Origin: Bacteroidales bacterium
Lineage (GTDB): Bacteria > Bacteroidota > Bacteroidia > Bacteroidales > VadinHA17
Length of the DNA: 61,427 bases
Direction of reading: 5' to 3'
Assembly: GCA_011620595.1 (NCBI GenBank)
Contig: WOYX01000005.1
Location: 1 to 61,427, forward strand
Of this stretch, positions 41,780 through 50,728 are shown piece after piece. The notes beneath the pieces were generated by a model. It had not been told where the DNA came from, ran no database searches, and worked only from the letters and a program-made list of their open reading frames with translations. Positions within the stretch are counted from its first letter, which is position 1. Each line of letters opens with the position of its first letter. The position numbers and the translations under genes were made by a program.

Positions 41780-42041
41780 GAAAGCACCGCGGCCGGAGAG
41801 CAACAGAAAAGGAGAAGAGAATGAAAGGTCTCTGCTGCTCGTCAATGATGACGTTAACAGCTTTGAACACGTTATCTCCTCACTGGTAGATGTATGCGGT
41901 CATGATGTGATCCAGGCTGAGCAGTGTGCTGTGCTTACACATATCAAGGGAGGATGCGTGGTCAAGATAGGAGATGCCGCCACACTCGGTAAAATGAGCA
42001 TGAGACTGAAGGAGCTGAGCCTTGAAACAGTAGTAATTTAA
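41772..42041 (+). CDS. clpS: ClpS-like Clp protease adaptor
   Basis: ATG at 41772 overlaps the end of the SPOR gene and gives an 89-residue protein. After a charged tail comes RSLLLVNDDVNSFEHVISSL, then CGHDVIQAEQCAVLTHIKGG and CVVKIGD. This matches ClpS, which brings N-degron substrates to ClpAP; the family NDDVNSFE motif (NDDxTxxE-like) and the Glu-Gln helix pattern are present. The C-terminus is at the usual place (VVI). Confidence 0.85.
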   Translation: MTKKAPRPESNRKGEENERSLLLVNDDVNSFEHVISSLVDVCGHDVIQAEQCAVLTHIKGGCVVKIGDAATLGKMSMRLKELSLETVVI

Positions 42042-42054
42042 AGGGAAGAAAGAG

Positions 42055-42531
42055 ATGTCACTGGGACTCATAATTTTTCTGATCATACTGGGGTTGCTGC
42101 TCTTCGTTATTGAGTTCGTGCTTATTCCCGGTGTCACAATTGCTGGCATCGGCGGTGCCTTATGCCTGGTCACGGCCATCGTTTTTGCATTTACCACCTT
42201 TGGCACACAGGCAGGTCTTATTGTACTCGGATCAACACTGTTTCTCATGATAGTCATGACCGCACTTATGCTTAAGGCCGGTACGTGGAATAAGATGATG
42301 CTCAAGACTGCCATTGACAGCAAGGTAGATACCGTAGGCAGTCAGGAGGGCAGGGTAAAGCCCGGCGACAGGGGGGTGACAGTGACCCGTCTCGCTCCGG
42401 GAGGCAAGGTACTGGTTAATGGGGAGTACTTTGAAGCCAAGTCAATAGACATACTGATCGATCCCGGACAGGATATTGAGGTAATCAGGATTGACGACAA
42501 CAAACTGATTGTAAAACCAATAACTAAATAA
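42055..42531 (+). CDS. NfeD-like membrane protein
   Basis: The 158-residue protein has two or three hydrophobic segments in the first 80 residues ([37 protein letters not shown]) and then the soluble OB-fold part ([32 protein letters not shown]). This is the short NfeD form that accompanies flotillins in membrane microdomains. It lies 2 bases before the flotillin gene. Confidence 0.85.
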   Translation: MSLGLIIFLIILGLLLFVIEFVLIPGVTIAGIGGALCLVTAIVFAFTTFGTQAGLIVLGSTLFLMIVMTALMLKAGTWNKMMLKTAIDSKVDTVGSQEGRVKPGDRGVTVTRLAPGGKVLVNGEYFEAKSIDILIDPGQDIEVIRIDDNKLIVKPITK

Positions 42532-42533
42532 TT

Positions 42534-43520
42534 ATGAGTGGAATAGGCATTTATGTGATTATTATCGTCGGGGCAGTGATCCTGCTCTGGATACTCCTTT
42601 ACTTCATCCCTATCGGACTCTGGTTCCAGGCACTTGTATCGGGTGTCAGGACCAGTCTCCTGCAACTTATCTTCATGAGATGGAGGAAGGTGCCGCCTTC
42701 AGTAGTTGTGGGTGCCATGATCGAAGCAGACAAGGCAGGACTTAAGCTGAACCGGGATGAGCTGGAAGCGCATTATCTCGCGGGGGGGCATGTGGCCCAG
42801 GTGGTTCATGCGCTGGTATCCGCCAACAAGGCAAATATCGACCTCTCATTCAAGATGGCCACAGCCATCGACCTTGCAGGACGCGATGTATTCCAGGCAG
42901 TTCAGATGTCCGTTAACCCAAAGGTGATCGACACCCCTCCGGTGACGGCCGTTGCCCGCGACGGCATACAGCTGATTGCCAAGGCCAGGGTGACTGTCAG
43001 GGCAAATATCAAGCAGCTGGTCGGCGGTGCCGGTGAAGAGACCGTACTGGCACGCGTTGGTGAAGGGATTGTATCATCGATAGGTTCGGCACACAGTCAT
43101 AAGGAGGTACTGGAGAATCCTGACCGCATTAGCAAGACAGTGCTTGAAAAAGGACTTGATGCAGGAACCGCCTTCGAGATACTCTCCATTGATATTGCCG
43201 ATATCGATATTGGAAAGAACATCGGTGCCGTGCTGCAGATGGATCAGGCCAATGCCGACAAGAACATCGCCCAGGCCAAGGCAGAGGAACGCCGCGCCAT
43301 GGCTGTCGCCTATGAGCAGGAGATGAAGGCCAAGGCACAGGAGGCACGCGCCAAGGTCATTGAGGCAGAGGTGGAGATACCGCTGGCAATGGCCCACGCC
43401 TTCAAGACCGGCAACCTCGGCATCATGGACTACTACAGGATGAAGAATATCGAGGCTGACACGAACATGCGCGATTCAATAGCCAAACCACCGACCTCGG
43501 GAGGGGAGCAGAAGAAATAG
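42534..43520 (+). CDS. floA: Flotillin-like protein FloA
   Basis: The 328-residue protein has a membrane-inserting N-terminal segment, then a band-7/SPFH-like domain and a long coiled coil rich in Ala/Glu ([19 protein letters not shown]). It matches the FloA (UPF0365) family in length and in motifs such as [20 protein letters not shown] and [16 protein letters not shown]. Flotillins scaffold membrane microdomains. It is the last gene of a run of SPOR protein, clpS, nfeD and floA with overlaps or short gaps. Confidence 0.92.
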   Translation: MSGIGIYVIIIVGAVILLWILLYFIPIGLWFQALVSGVRTSLLQLIFMRWRKVPPSVVVGAMIEADKAGLKLNRDELEAHYLAGGHVAQVVHALVSANKANIDLSFKMATAIDLAGRDVFQAVQMSVNPKVIDTPPVTAVARDGIQLIAKARVTVRANIKQLVGGAGEETVLARVGEGIVSSIGSAHSHKEVLENPDRISKTVLEKGLDAGTAFEILSIDIADIDIGKNIGAVLQMDQANADKNIAQAKAEERRAMAVAYEQEMKAKAQEARAKVIEAEVEIPLAMAHAFKTGNLGIMDYYRMKNIEADTNMRDSIAKPPTSGGEQKK

Positions 43521-43687
43521 TCTTCTTCAGGCAGTAGGCAATGGGCAGTAGTGAAAAGGGATTCCGTCATGGAGTCCCTTTGTCAATTCATTAGTATGTT
43601 TAGTGATGTACAAGTCCACAGGCGCGGTTCATCGCCAACACTATTGTCTATTGTCTATTGCCCTCCCTACCAGCTGGCTCCTTCTGT

Positions 43688-43711
43688 AAAATGACCCACA
43701 GGTCATTTTTT
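43688..43711. terminator. Bidirectional terminator between floA and the M64 peptidase
   Basis: AAAATGACC (43688-43696) pairs exactly with GGTCATTTT (43701-43709) around CACA, with A and T runs at either end. The neighbourhood (TTCACGCTCGG, CCCTCTACT) matches that of the terminator at 29816. Confidence 0.72.
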
Positions 43712-43734
43712 CACGCTCGGCCCTCTACTCCCGT

Positions 43735-45009
43735 TCATTTCAGATAGAAGAGTATCATCTCCTCAATAGCCCGCTGGCATACCTCGCAGAATGTCTCTGC
43801 CTGGTTGCTCTTCATGCGGCAGTCGTAAGAGGGACGGTAGATGCCTTTTGCGGAGTAACCGCCACCTTCGAAAAGTCCGGTGACACCAATGTACTTCTTG
43901 CTGTTGGGAGTGGGCACAGGAACGGATCTGGCTATCATATCTTTCCACTTGGCGTCGAAATTGACACGTGTGGTTATGTTCGGCTCCCATGGCTCAACGT
44001 CAAGCGGGTAAAACTCCTCATAAGCCACTTCAGATGAGTAATACTCGTCGGCCAGCCCGGCAAACCCGTGGCCGAACTCATGGATGAATACCTGCGGAGT
44101 GTTCTGGTGATCAGCAGTCACGGCGCTGTAATAGTTGTAGACGCCGCCGCCGCCATACCTGGGGCTGTTGATGAGTACCACTATCTGGTCGTGAGGTGCG
44201 GCAGCGGCATAATCGTTCACCTCACGGATGGCCTGTGTAGTCAGGTATCTGTCAACATCAAAGGTGTAGTAACTTGAGCTCAGAACGGTATTGACATATA
44301 TTCCCTCGCCGGGAACATCGGTGCCCGACTCCTGCGAGGGAGCCTCAATGGCCCATATGTTGATCCTCTCCCTGTATTTATCAAACGGCAGCTCCGTGAA
44401 CATGATGTCAGCCATCCTCTTGACGTCAGATCTGAACTTACCCATCTCCTCCCTGGTATATCCTTCGGCTACAAACGCAATATCAAGTGATGTATGCGGG
44501 TCGCCCGATCCGTAAATGCGCGATGCAAGCGCGGCTTCGGGCTTCTCCCTGATAATGAAATAGCTGTCCGGATCTATGGCTGTCTCATAGAGCCTCGTGA
44601 ATTTCCCGTCGCGGCCGCGGATGTCAAGCACAAATTTTACCTTGTTCTTAGGAAAGGGGAAGGTAGCCACCTCGTGGAAGCTCCGCTCCATCTCCCTTGC
44701 CTCTGCAGTCGTCTGCCACTCCTGGAAAAGGGTGCAGAAACCGCGGGAATAGAGAAGAGTCCCTGTTGAATCATCATAGACCTCATACCTGAAGTTGCCG
44801 TATCCAAACGGGTCGGTAAGGTTAGTGAGCGACCCACCCCAGAATGGTTCCTCCTTCAGGGATACCGGATAGACCTTTGTGGCGGTACTGTTACCCGCCA
44901 GCATAAAATCAAACCTGAGAGTGCGGTCAGTGAAATAGTCGTCGAATACCACCTGGGCCTGCATGGTTAAAGCCATCAGAGCCATCGCGAAAAAGGAGAA
45001 GATTCTCAT
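43735..45009 (-). CDS. Secreted metallopeptidase of the IgA peptidase M64 family
   Basis: The 424-residue protein has a signal peptide (FFAMALMALTMQAQ), an N-terminal beta domain and a zinc domain with VFIHEFGHGFAGLADEYY (HEFGH near residue 290). The family motifs LDIAFVAEGYTREEM and INIWAIEAPSQESGTD come before it. M64 enzymes were named for cleavage of host IgA, but most family members are of unknown substrate. It is encoded alone and converges on floA. Confidence 0.87.
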   Translation of the reverse strand: MRIFSFFAMALMALTMQAQVVFDDYFTDRTLRFDFMLAGNSTATKVYPVSLKEEPFWGGSLTNLTDPFGYGNFRYEVYDDSTGTLLYSRGFCTLFQEWQTTAEAREMERSFHEVATFPFPKNKVKFVLDIRGRDGKFTRLYETAIDPDSYFIIREKPEAALASRIYGSGDPHTSLDIAFVAEGYTREEMGKFRSDVKRMADIMFTELPFDKYRERINIWAIEAPSQESGTDVPGEGIYVNTVLSSSYYTFDVDRYLTTQAIREVNDYAAAAPHDQIVVLINSPRYGGGGVYNYYSAVTADHQNTPQVFIHEFGHGFAGLADEYYSSEVAYEEFYPLDVEPWEPNITTRVNFDAKWKDMIARSVPVPTPNSKKYIGVTGLFEGGGYSAKGIYRPSYDCRMKSNQAETFCEVCQRAIEEMILFYLK

Positions 45010-45101
45010 ATTTTAACAGTTTATTGTCGTAAAGGTACTAAACTGTCGGGCATGACAAAAGATAATTTGTAATTTCACGGCAATATCAAAAGTGCAGATG
45101 C

Positions 45102-46343
45102 ATGTTCCGTCAATTTGATCCGGTAATGAGTGTCAGGGAGTTCCTGACGAATCTCGGCTTGTCGACCGGGACAGTCTCATGGGTCAGCACGCTGCTGCTT
45201 ATGCTGGCGGTTGCCATCATCGCATGGCTCTCGATGATCTTCACACGCGCCATTATAGTCAGGGTCTTCTCCGCCATCGTGAAACGGACACGGTCGCCTT
45301 ATGACGACAAATTCCTTGCAACCAAAATGTTCCGCAATTTCGCGCTGATTGTTCCGGGGGTGGTGGTTTGGCAAATGGCTTCTCTCATGCTCAGTGAGAA
45401 TCCCGGGTGGCTCAGCTTTGTGCAGAAATCATCAGCATTATATATCGTTGTTTTTGTTACCCTCACCCTCAGTTCCTTCATCGAAGGGTGGCATCAGGTG
45501 TGGCTTTCACATCCGATATCGAGAGGGAGGTCGATTAAGCCGTATGTTCAGGTGGCAAAGGTGCTGATAGTGTTTACCGGCATACTGGCAGCCGTGTCGG
45601 TGCTTTTTAAGATGTCGCTGGTCAATGTGGTCACGGGCCTCGGTGTTGCCACTGCCGTTCTTGCCCTCATCTTTAAGGATACAATACTCGGTCTCGTGGC
45701 CAGCGTGCAGCTTTCAGGCAATAACATGGTCAGACTCGGTGACTGGATCACTATTCCCGGCAGAAACGTGGACGGAACGGTGATTGATATGACACTCTAC
45801 ACCGTCAAGGTTGAGAACTTCGACAAGACCATCCTCACGGTTCCTACCTATGCCCTTGTTTCAGAGTCGTTTCAGAACTGGAGGGGCATGGAGGATGCCG
45901 GCGTGAGAAGGATCAAGAGGGAGATAAGGATCGATGTAAGGTCAATATCCTTTTTGACTCCGGAACTCGTGAAGGAGATAGGCAGGCTGCCGCTGACAGC
46001 CGGATGGATAGAGGAAAACAGAGATGCAGTGGAGGCTGTCGAAAGAGGAGAAGCGGCATCCCTTACCAACCTGCACGCCTTCAGGGCATACATGGTTGAG
46101 TACCTCCGCAACCATAGAAATATTGACACCAGGATGCCGATAATGGTGCGTGATATGCCCTCGACAGAAGCAGGTTTGCCAGTGGAGATCTATTGCTTCA
46201 GCAAGATCCACTCGTGGGTACCGTTCGAGGGAGTACAGTCGGATGTTATAGATTATACCTATGCTGTTGTAGGCCGGTTCGGGCTGAGGCCCTACCAGAG
46301 CCCGGCAGGCAGTGACCTTGAAATTTTAAAACCTCACCGATAA
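45102..46343 (+). CDS. MscS-family mechanosensitive channel (YbdG-like)
   Basis: The 413-residue protein has about five hydrophobic segments in the first 190 residues. The pore-helix region VVTGLGVATAVLALIFKDTILGLVASVQL is shown in parts (VATAVLALIFKDTILGL), followed by the beta domain MVRLGDWITIPGRNVDGTVI. A longer C-terminal domain fits the YbdG/YnaI-like class. It opens on membrane tension during osmotic downshift. It lies 13 bases before the transaldolase-like gene. Confidence 0.87.
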   Translation: MFRQFDPVMSVREFLTNLGLSTGTVSWVSTLLLMLAVAIIAWLSMIFTRAIIVRVFSAIVKRTRSPYDDKFLATKMFRNFALIVPGVVVWQMASLMLSENPGWLSFVQKSSALYIVVFVTLTLSSFIEGWHQVWLSHPISRGRSIKPYVQVAKVLIVFTGILAAVSVLFKMSLVNVVTGLGVATAVLALIFKDTILGLVASVQLSGNNMVRLGDWITIPGRNVDGTVIDMTLYTVKVENFDKTILTVPTYALVSESFQNWRGMEDAGVRRIKREIRIDVRSISFLTPELVKEIGRLPLTAGWIEENRDAVEAVERGEAASLTNLHAFRAYMVEYLRNHRNIDTRMPIMVRDMPSTEAGLPVEIYCFSKIHSWVPFEGVQSDVIDYTYAVVGRFGLRPYQSPAGSDLEILKPHR

Positions 46344-46355
46344 CCCTTACAGCTT

Positions 46356-47594
46356 ATGAATGAGACTTACAAAGAGAAGCTTGCAGCATTTATCACATCA
46401 GGTATTGACGATTCTCCCGTTCCTCCCAGGTATGATCCATTCTGGCAGGCCCTGCGCTCCACCGGTACGGAACTTTGGCTCGACACCGGAGACATGGAGG
46501 AGGCAGAGGCCAACTGGACTGCTGAGATGACTGCATTGACGACAAATAATACGCTAATTAACAATGAGATACAGAAGGGTATCTATGATGATTTTATCCC
46601 CAGGGCACTGGAGATTGTACAGGATATCCCTTCCGGTGAACAGGTAAAGGAGATTGCCTTTATCCTGAATGCACGTCACGGGTTGCGCCTGGCGAAGAAG
46701 TTCGGGGGGATGGTCAGCGTGGAGCTGCATACCGACACTGCGTATGACATCGAGGCGATCGTCTCTTACGGCCTCCGCTACAGGGAGCTCTGTCCTGAGC
46801 AGTTTATAGTGAAGGTTCCCTATACTCCCGAGGGTCTCATCGGTGCCCGCAGGCTTCGTGAGCAGGGTGTAAGGATAAACTTCACACTTGAATTCAGTGC
46901 CAGGCAGAATGCCCTGGTCACCCTGGTTGCAAGGCCTGACTACCTTAATGTTTTTCTTGGGAGGATAGGGGCATTCATTGCTGACAATGGCATAGGTGAC
47001 GGCACAGGTGCGGGTGAAAATGCGGTGCTGCACTCCCAGACGTGGGTCACCCGTCTCTCGGCGGAGAACAGATGGAGAACCAGGCAGATAGCTGCCAGCC
47101 TGAGAAATTACACACAGCTGGAGCTGCTTGCAGGCACTGATGTGTTCACAATGCCTCCAAAGGTGGCTGCTACAGGCAGGAAACAGCTCACCGGACTCTT
47201 CGACAGCAGGATCGGAAGACACTATGATGTTCCGCTGAGCAACGATGCGGCAGGGCTGGCTATAGAGAAGTTCTGGGAGGTGCCCAGGGAGGTCATCGAT
47301 TTCGGACGCTCACTCAACCGGCAGATGCCCTCCACGGGTGAGCAGCTGGTGGCCAGGGCGCATGAGGCAGGACTGGGCGACATGTTCCCGCGGATGAGCA
47401 GTGAGGATAATGAGCGTATAGCCGCCGAGAGCAAGATACCGGTGCTCTCATCGTGGAGGGAGCGCATCATATCAGGTGAGCTGGCACCGGACACTCTTCT
47501 GACACTTGCAGGAATAGCTTCATTTACAGCCGACCAACGGCAGCTGGATGACCGGATAAGGGGGATTATTAAGTCTGAAGGTCTGAAGGTCTGA
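46356..47594 (+). CDS. Transaldolase-family protein
   Basis: The 412-residue protein has the transaldolase motifs GTELWLDTGDMEEAEA and TTNNTLINNEIQKG near residues 33-75 and the Schiff-base Lys region EQFIVKVPYTPEGL near 150. RINFTLEFSARQNALV follows. It is longer than single-domain transaldolases (about 220 or 320 residues), with an extra C-terminal helical part. A role in sugar phosphate interconversion is probable; the exact donor and acceptor are not clear. Confidence 0.78.
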   Translation: MNETYKEKLAAFITSGIDDSPVPPRYDPFWQALRSTGTELWLDTGDMEEAEANWTAEMTALTTNNTLINNEIQKGIYDDFIPRALEIVQDIPSGEQVKEIAFILNARHGLRLAKKFGGMVSVELHTDTAYDIEAIVSYGLRYRELCPEQFIVKVPYTPEGLIGARRLREQGVRINFTLEFSARQNALVTLVARPDYLNVFLGRIGAFIADNGIGDGTGAGENAVLHSQTWVTRLSAENRWRTRQIAASLRNYTQLELLAGTDVFTMPPKVAATGRKQLTGLFDSRIGRHYDVPLSNDAAGLAIEKFWEVPREVIDFGRSLNRQMPSTGEQLVARAHEAGLGDMFPRMSSEDNERIAAESKIPVLSSWRERIISGELAPDTLLTLAGIASFTADQRQLDDRIRGIIKSEGLKV

Positions 47595-47640
47595 GGTCTG
47601 AAGGTCTGAAGGTCTGAGGTCTGAAGGTCTCATCCTTCGC
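47584..47640. repeat. GGTCTGAA-type short tandem repeat behind the transaldolase-like gene
   Basis: Units of GGTCTGAA and GGTCTGA follow each other about seven times from within the last codons of the gene onward. Related degenerate runs occur at 53230-53268, and a CTGAAG-rich run at 56230. Confidence 0.6.
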
Positions 47641-47719
47641 TAAAGCTTCGGATGACAGGGAAGGTCTGACGCACAGTTTAACCCGCCTTGCGATGCTCCC
47701 TCTTAAGGAGTGTCACTAT

Positions 47720-47829
47720 GCTCCATTCCACGGCCAATGATGCTCCATTCCACGGCCAATGATGCTCCATTCCACGGCCAATGACGCTCCATTCCACGGC
47801 CAATGACGCTCCATTCCACGGCCAATGAC
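47720..47829. repeat. 22-bp tandem repeat, 5 copies, intergenic
   Basis: Five copies of the unit GCTCCATTCCACGGCCAATG plus AT or AC stand head to tail at 47720, 47742, 47764, 47786 and 47808. There are no spacers, so it is not a CRISPR array. It lies between the converging transaldolase-like and rlmB genes and is followed by a short AATTCTT repeat near 47841. Confidence 0.85.
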
Positions 47830-47858
47830 CTGTTAATCAAATTCTTAATTCTTAATTC

Positions 47859-48611
47859 TTAATTCCCGCCCCCCCTTCTCTGCCTGATAACCTCGTACAG
47901 AAGAATTCCGGCTGAGACGGAAACATTCAGTGACTCTATTACACCTGTTATGGGAATTGACACCTGCAGGTCAGACATCTCCGTCAGTTTGGGGCTGATG
48001 CCTTTCTCCTCCGAGCCGAGTATCACTACCGCCGGTCCGCCAAGATTGGCTGATGATGCCTTTGTCTGTGCCTTTTCGGTGGCAGACACGGCTTTCAATC
48101 CGGACTCCTTCAGGAAGGTAAGGCATCTGGTCAGGCTTTTGACACGGCATACGGGGAAGGTGCTGAGGGCGCCTGCCGAGGCCTTCACGGCGTCGGGCGA
48201 TATCCTTGCCGAGTTCTTTTCAGGGATGATGACGGCATCTGCTCCGAAGCAGGAGGCGGAACGCACTATGGCTCCGAAGTTGCGCACATCGGTCACACCG
48301 TCGAGCATCAGCAGCAGCGGATCCCTGCCCTCCTCAAAGATTCGTGGCAGGATGACTTCAATATCCTGAAACTCAACTGCCGACAGCCAGGCAATCACTC
48401 CCTGGTGGTTCTTCTGTGTTATGCTGTCTAGCTTCTCCGGCGGCACCACCTGCCAGGGCACCCCCATCTCCGTTACCACCTTCATCAGCTCGTGGTATGA
48501 CCCGCCATGCAAACCGCGCCGCACCAGGAGGCGGTCTATCTGCCTGCCGCCCCTGATCGCTTCCAGTACCGGGTGCATTCCAAAGATAAACTCCTTCTCA
48601 CTGTACATCAT
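47859..48611 (-). CDS. rlmB: 23S rRNA (guanosine-2'-O)-methyltransferase, RlmB/TrmH family
   Basis: The 250-residue SPOUT methyltransferase has the substrate-binding N-terminal domain (FIFGMHPVLEAIRGGRQID) and the trefoil-knot motifs DGVTDVRNFGAIVRSA, VVILGSEEKGISPKLTEM and IPITGVIESLNVSVSAGILLY (last given in part as GVIESLNVSVSAG). It methylates a 2'-OH in 23S rRNA, position 2251 in E. coli numbering. It overlaps the GWxTD gene by 4 bases. Confidence 0.92.
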   Translation of the reverse strand: MMYSEKEFIFGMHPVLEAIRGGRQIDRLLVRRGLHGGSYHELMKVVTEMGVPWQVVPPEKLDSITQKNHQGVIAWLSAVEFQDIEVILPRIFEEGRDPLLLMLDGVTDVRNFGAIVRSASCFGADAVIIPEKNSARISPDAVKASAGALSTFPVCRVKSLTRCLTFLKESGLKAVSATEKAQTKASSANLGGPAVVILGSEEKGISPKLTEMSDLQVSIPITGVIESLNVSVSAGILLYEVIRQRRGGGN

Positions 48612-49951
48612 TGAAGCTCCTCCGGGTTGTCAAGCCTGAAAACTTTTCCTTCACGCCAGCGCGCCACCGCTATATCCCAGTAGCTGATGGGCGTACCTGC
48701 CCGGTTAAGCACGAAGTGGTTGTCTGAAAAGAGATTCCTCTCCTTCCGGAAGTTGAACCAGAGATACTGATCCTCGAAAGTGTAACGCGATCCCCAGCGG
48801 CTCTTCACGGGAGGCTTCCTGTAGCCCCAGCTTTCGCCTTCGGCATTCTTGTACACCTTGTCAGGCGGACCGTAGATAATGTAGATCATCCCCCTGTCCG
48901 TCAGCCATCCGGCTTTGAATGAGCTGAAGTAGTAATTGGCGAAGAGTGTCCGGTTATAGTAAATCCTTATCAGCTCTTTTGATCTTTCAATGCTGCCGCC
49001 AGTGCGTGCAAGCCAGAAGTGGTCGAGCGCCAGCTTGGGCTTCGCGGAGGCAAGCAAGGTATCCAGTTCCTCCGGTGTGGCGAGATAGGCCAGAGGAGGT
49101 ATCATGGTCTCGGGGGCATTCATGGAGGGGTGATCAGGACCGAAATTGAAGAGAACCAGTCCTTCCCTAATGAGGCTGTCAGCCGAGAACATATAGATAC
49201 CCCGGGCAGGAAGCATCACCGGCAGTGTGTCAGAGATGGCCAGGGGCACTATTCTGTCCGGCTCCGGTGCCATGGTTACCTCAGGAAGTATTGTCGACGG
49301 GGCAGCAGGGATATTAGTGACCTCACCGTAATAGAAGAGCCACAGGGTGTCAGGCTGAAAAGATGGACTGAGGATATTGAAATACTGGTCCTGCCTGACA
49401 ACTCTATTGTATATCTCATTCTTGCTGAAGTGATCCCTGATCTTATAGTTCAGCTTGCTGTACCTGCCTGTCAGCTCAAAATCGACGAAGGTCTGCAGTG
49501 TTCGCTGCCGTATCAGGTCGATCACTTTTATCTCTGCCGTGTAGGCGTTGCCCTCAACGGTCTTGAGCGGTATGTGGAAGGCATATTCGCCACCGACATC
49601 CTCACGCGGTATCTCATACTTGTAACGGGCCGTGTCGGCCAGAACACCCCCAAGGGTATTGTTGAAGAGCCGGACGGATATAAGCATGGATGCCATCGGC
49701 ACTCCCTGTGGGTTGGCCTGGGAGAAGTAAAGTTCACCCCTGCGGATGGCTATCGTCAGCAGCGAGGTCTCCTCATCTTCGTTGAAGACGGAGATGTTGG
49801 GTGTGAATACATTGCGCGCCGGGTTGTAGATATATGACATATCCTTGGTGTCTGTCGCATTCTGTGTCACCGAGCATGACCAGGAGAGCGACGCGATTAT
49901 CACCGCGGTGAGGAGTAATGCTGTTCTATTATTATTCAGGGGTCTTGCCAT
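48608..49951 (-). CDS. GWxTD domain protein
   Basis: The 447-residue secreted protein has a signal near the N-terminus ending before CSVTQN (probable lipoprotein). The naming motif is in KAGWLTDRGMIYIIYGPPD near residue 350, followed by GESWGYRKPP and QYLWFNFRKERN. GWxTD proteins are typical of Bacteroidota and relatives and have no firm function. It is translationally coupled to rlmB downstream. Confidence 0.88.
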   Translation of the reverse strand: MARPLNNNRTALLLTAVIIASLSWSCSVTQNATDTKDMSYIYNPARNVFTPNISVFNEDEETSLLTIAIRRGELYFSQANPQGVPMASMLISVRLFNNTLGGVLADTARYKYEIPREDVGGEYAFHIPLKTVEGNAYTAEIKVIDLIRQRTLQTFVDFELTGRYSKLNYKIRDHFSKNEIYNRVVRQDQYFNILSPSFQPDTLWLFYYGEVTNIPAAPSTILPEVTMAPEPDRIVPLAISDTLPVMLPARGIYMFSADSLIREGLVLFNFGPDHPSMNAPETMIPPLAYLATPEELDTLLASAKPKLALDHFWLARTGGSIERSKELIRIYYNRTLFANYYFSSFKAGWLTDRGMIYIIYGPPDKVYKNAEGESWGYRKPPVKSRWGSRYTFEDQYLWFNFRKERNLFSDNHFVLNRAGTPISYWDIAVARWREGKVFRLDNPEELQ

Positions 49952-49972
49952 GGCATAAAGTTAGTAAAGATT

Positions 49973-50728
49973 TCAAAGCCTGTTCTCTTTCCAGCTAATC
50001 CTTAGCCGGCAGAGCTCCGTGCCGTCGCTCTCCCTCCTTACCGAGTGGATGAATGCTGTCTCTGTATCAGCAGTGGCACCGGTGAAAATGCTCACCATTT
50101 CTCCGAGGTGTCCCTCCTGGATATAATTCACTTCGATGGTGTCAGGAGTGTGGGTTCCCACAAAATCCGGTTCATAGCAGTTGATGGCCCAGGAGACATA
50201 GCGGGCGTTGTTAACGTGACTGTTGATGTCGATGTCGTCAAGCATCACCCTGAGAGTGGTGACCCGGTGATCGCCTGCGGGCAGTGGCGGAACCTTCCGG
50301 GAGTTGGTGCCTATTGCCTTTTTCTCCGGAAACATCATGTTCAGTTCTGCCAGGGCCCTGCCAGGCCTCTGGGCCTTACGGGTGTGGTAATCAACTATCA
50401 CCCATGATGAAGAGGCACCTGCCAGCCTGTTGCCGGCAGCATCATACATCTCCAGGTCGCGCAGTGCATAGATAAGGTCGGTACCGCGCGGCCAGGTGCA
50501 GAGTGTCACCTCTTCCAGCGCCAGGGGAAGACGGTCCACCTTCACTGTCATTCTTGACAGTACCCAGAAAGTACCGTCATTCATCAGGTTGTCGCGACCC
50601 CATCCCAGTTCATTGGCATGTCTTCCCGCAAGGTCCTCGAAGAAGCTGAACATGGCACCGGGACTGAGTCTGCCGGTGATGTCAGTATTGAAGATGTTGA
50701 CGGGGTAGTTTCTTTCAAATATTATCAT
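49973..50728 (-). CDS. Acyl-ACP thioesterase
   Basis: The 251-residue protein has two hotdog-fold repeats: the first with LSPGAMFSFFEDLAGRHANEL and the second with MLDDIDINSHVNNARYVSW, the DxNxHxNN motif of plant and bacterial FatA/FatB-like enzymes. It releases fatty acids from acyl carrier protein. It overlaps the 3' part of the ABC-F gene by 14 bases and lies in the same transcription direction. Confidence 0.87.
   Translation of the reverse strand: MIIFERNYPVNIFNTDITGRLSPGAMFSFFEDLAGRHANELGWGRDNLMNDGTFWVLSRMTVKVDRLPLALEEVTLCTWPRGTDLIYALRDLEMYDAAGNRLAGASSSWVIVDYHTRKAQRPGRALAELNMMFPEKKAIGTNSRKVPPLPAGDHRVTTLRVMLDDIDINSHVNNARYVSWAINCYEPDFVGTHTPDTIEVNYIQEGHLGEMVSIFTGATADTETAFIHSVRRESDGTELCRLRISWKENRL

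Noticed and set aside
47720..47829. Repeat array considered as CRISPR
   Set aside because: The 22-bp units are directly adjacent with no unique spacers and no cas genes are nearby.
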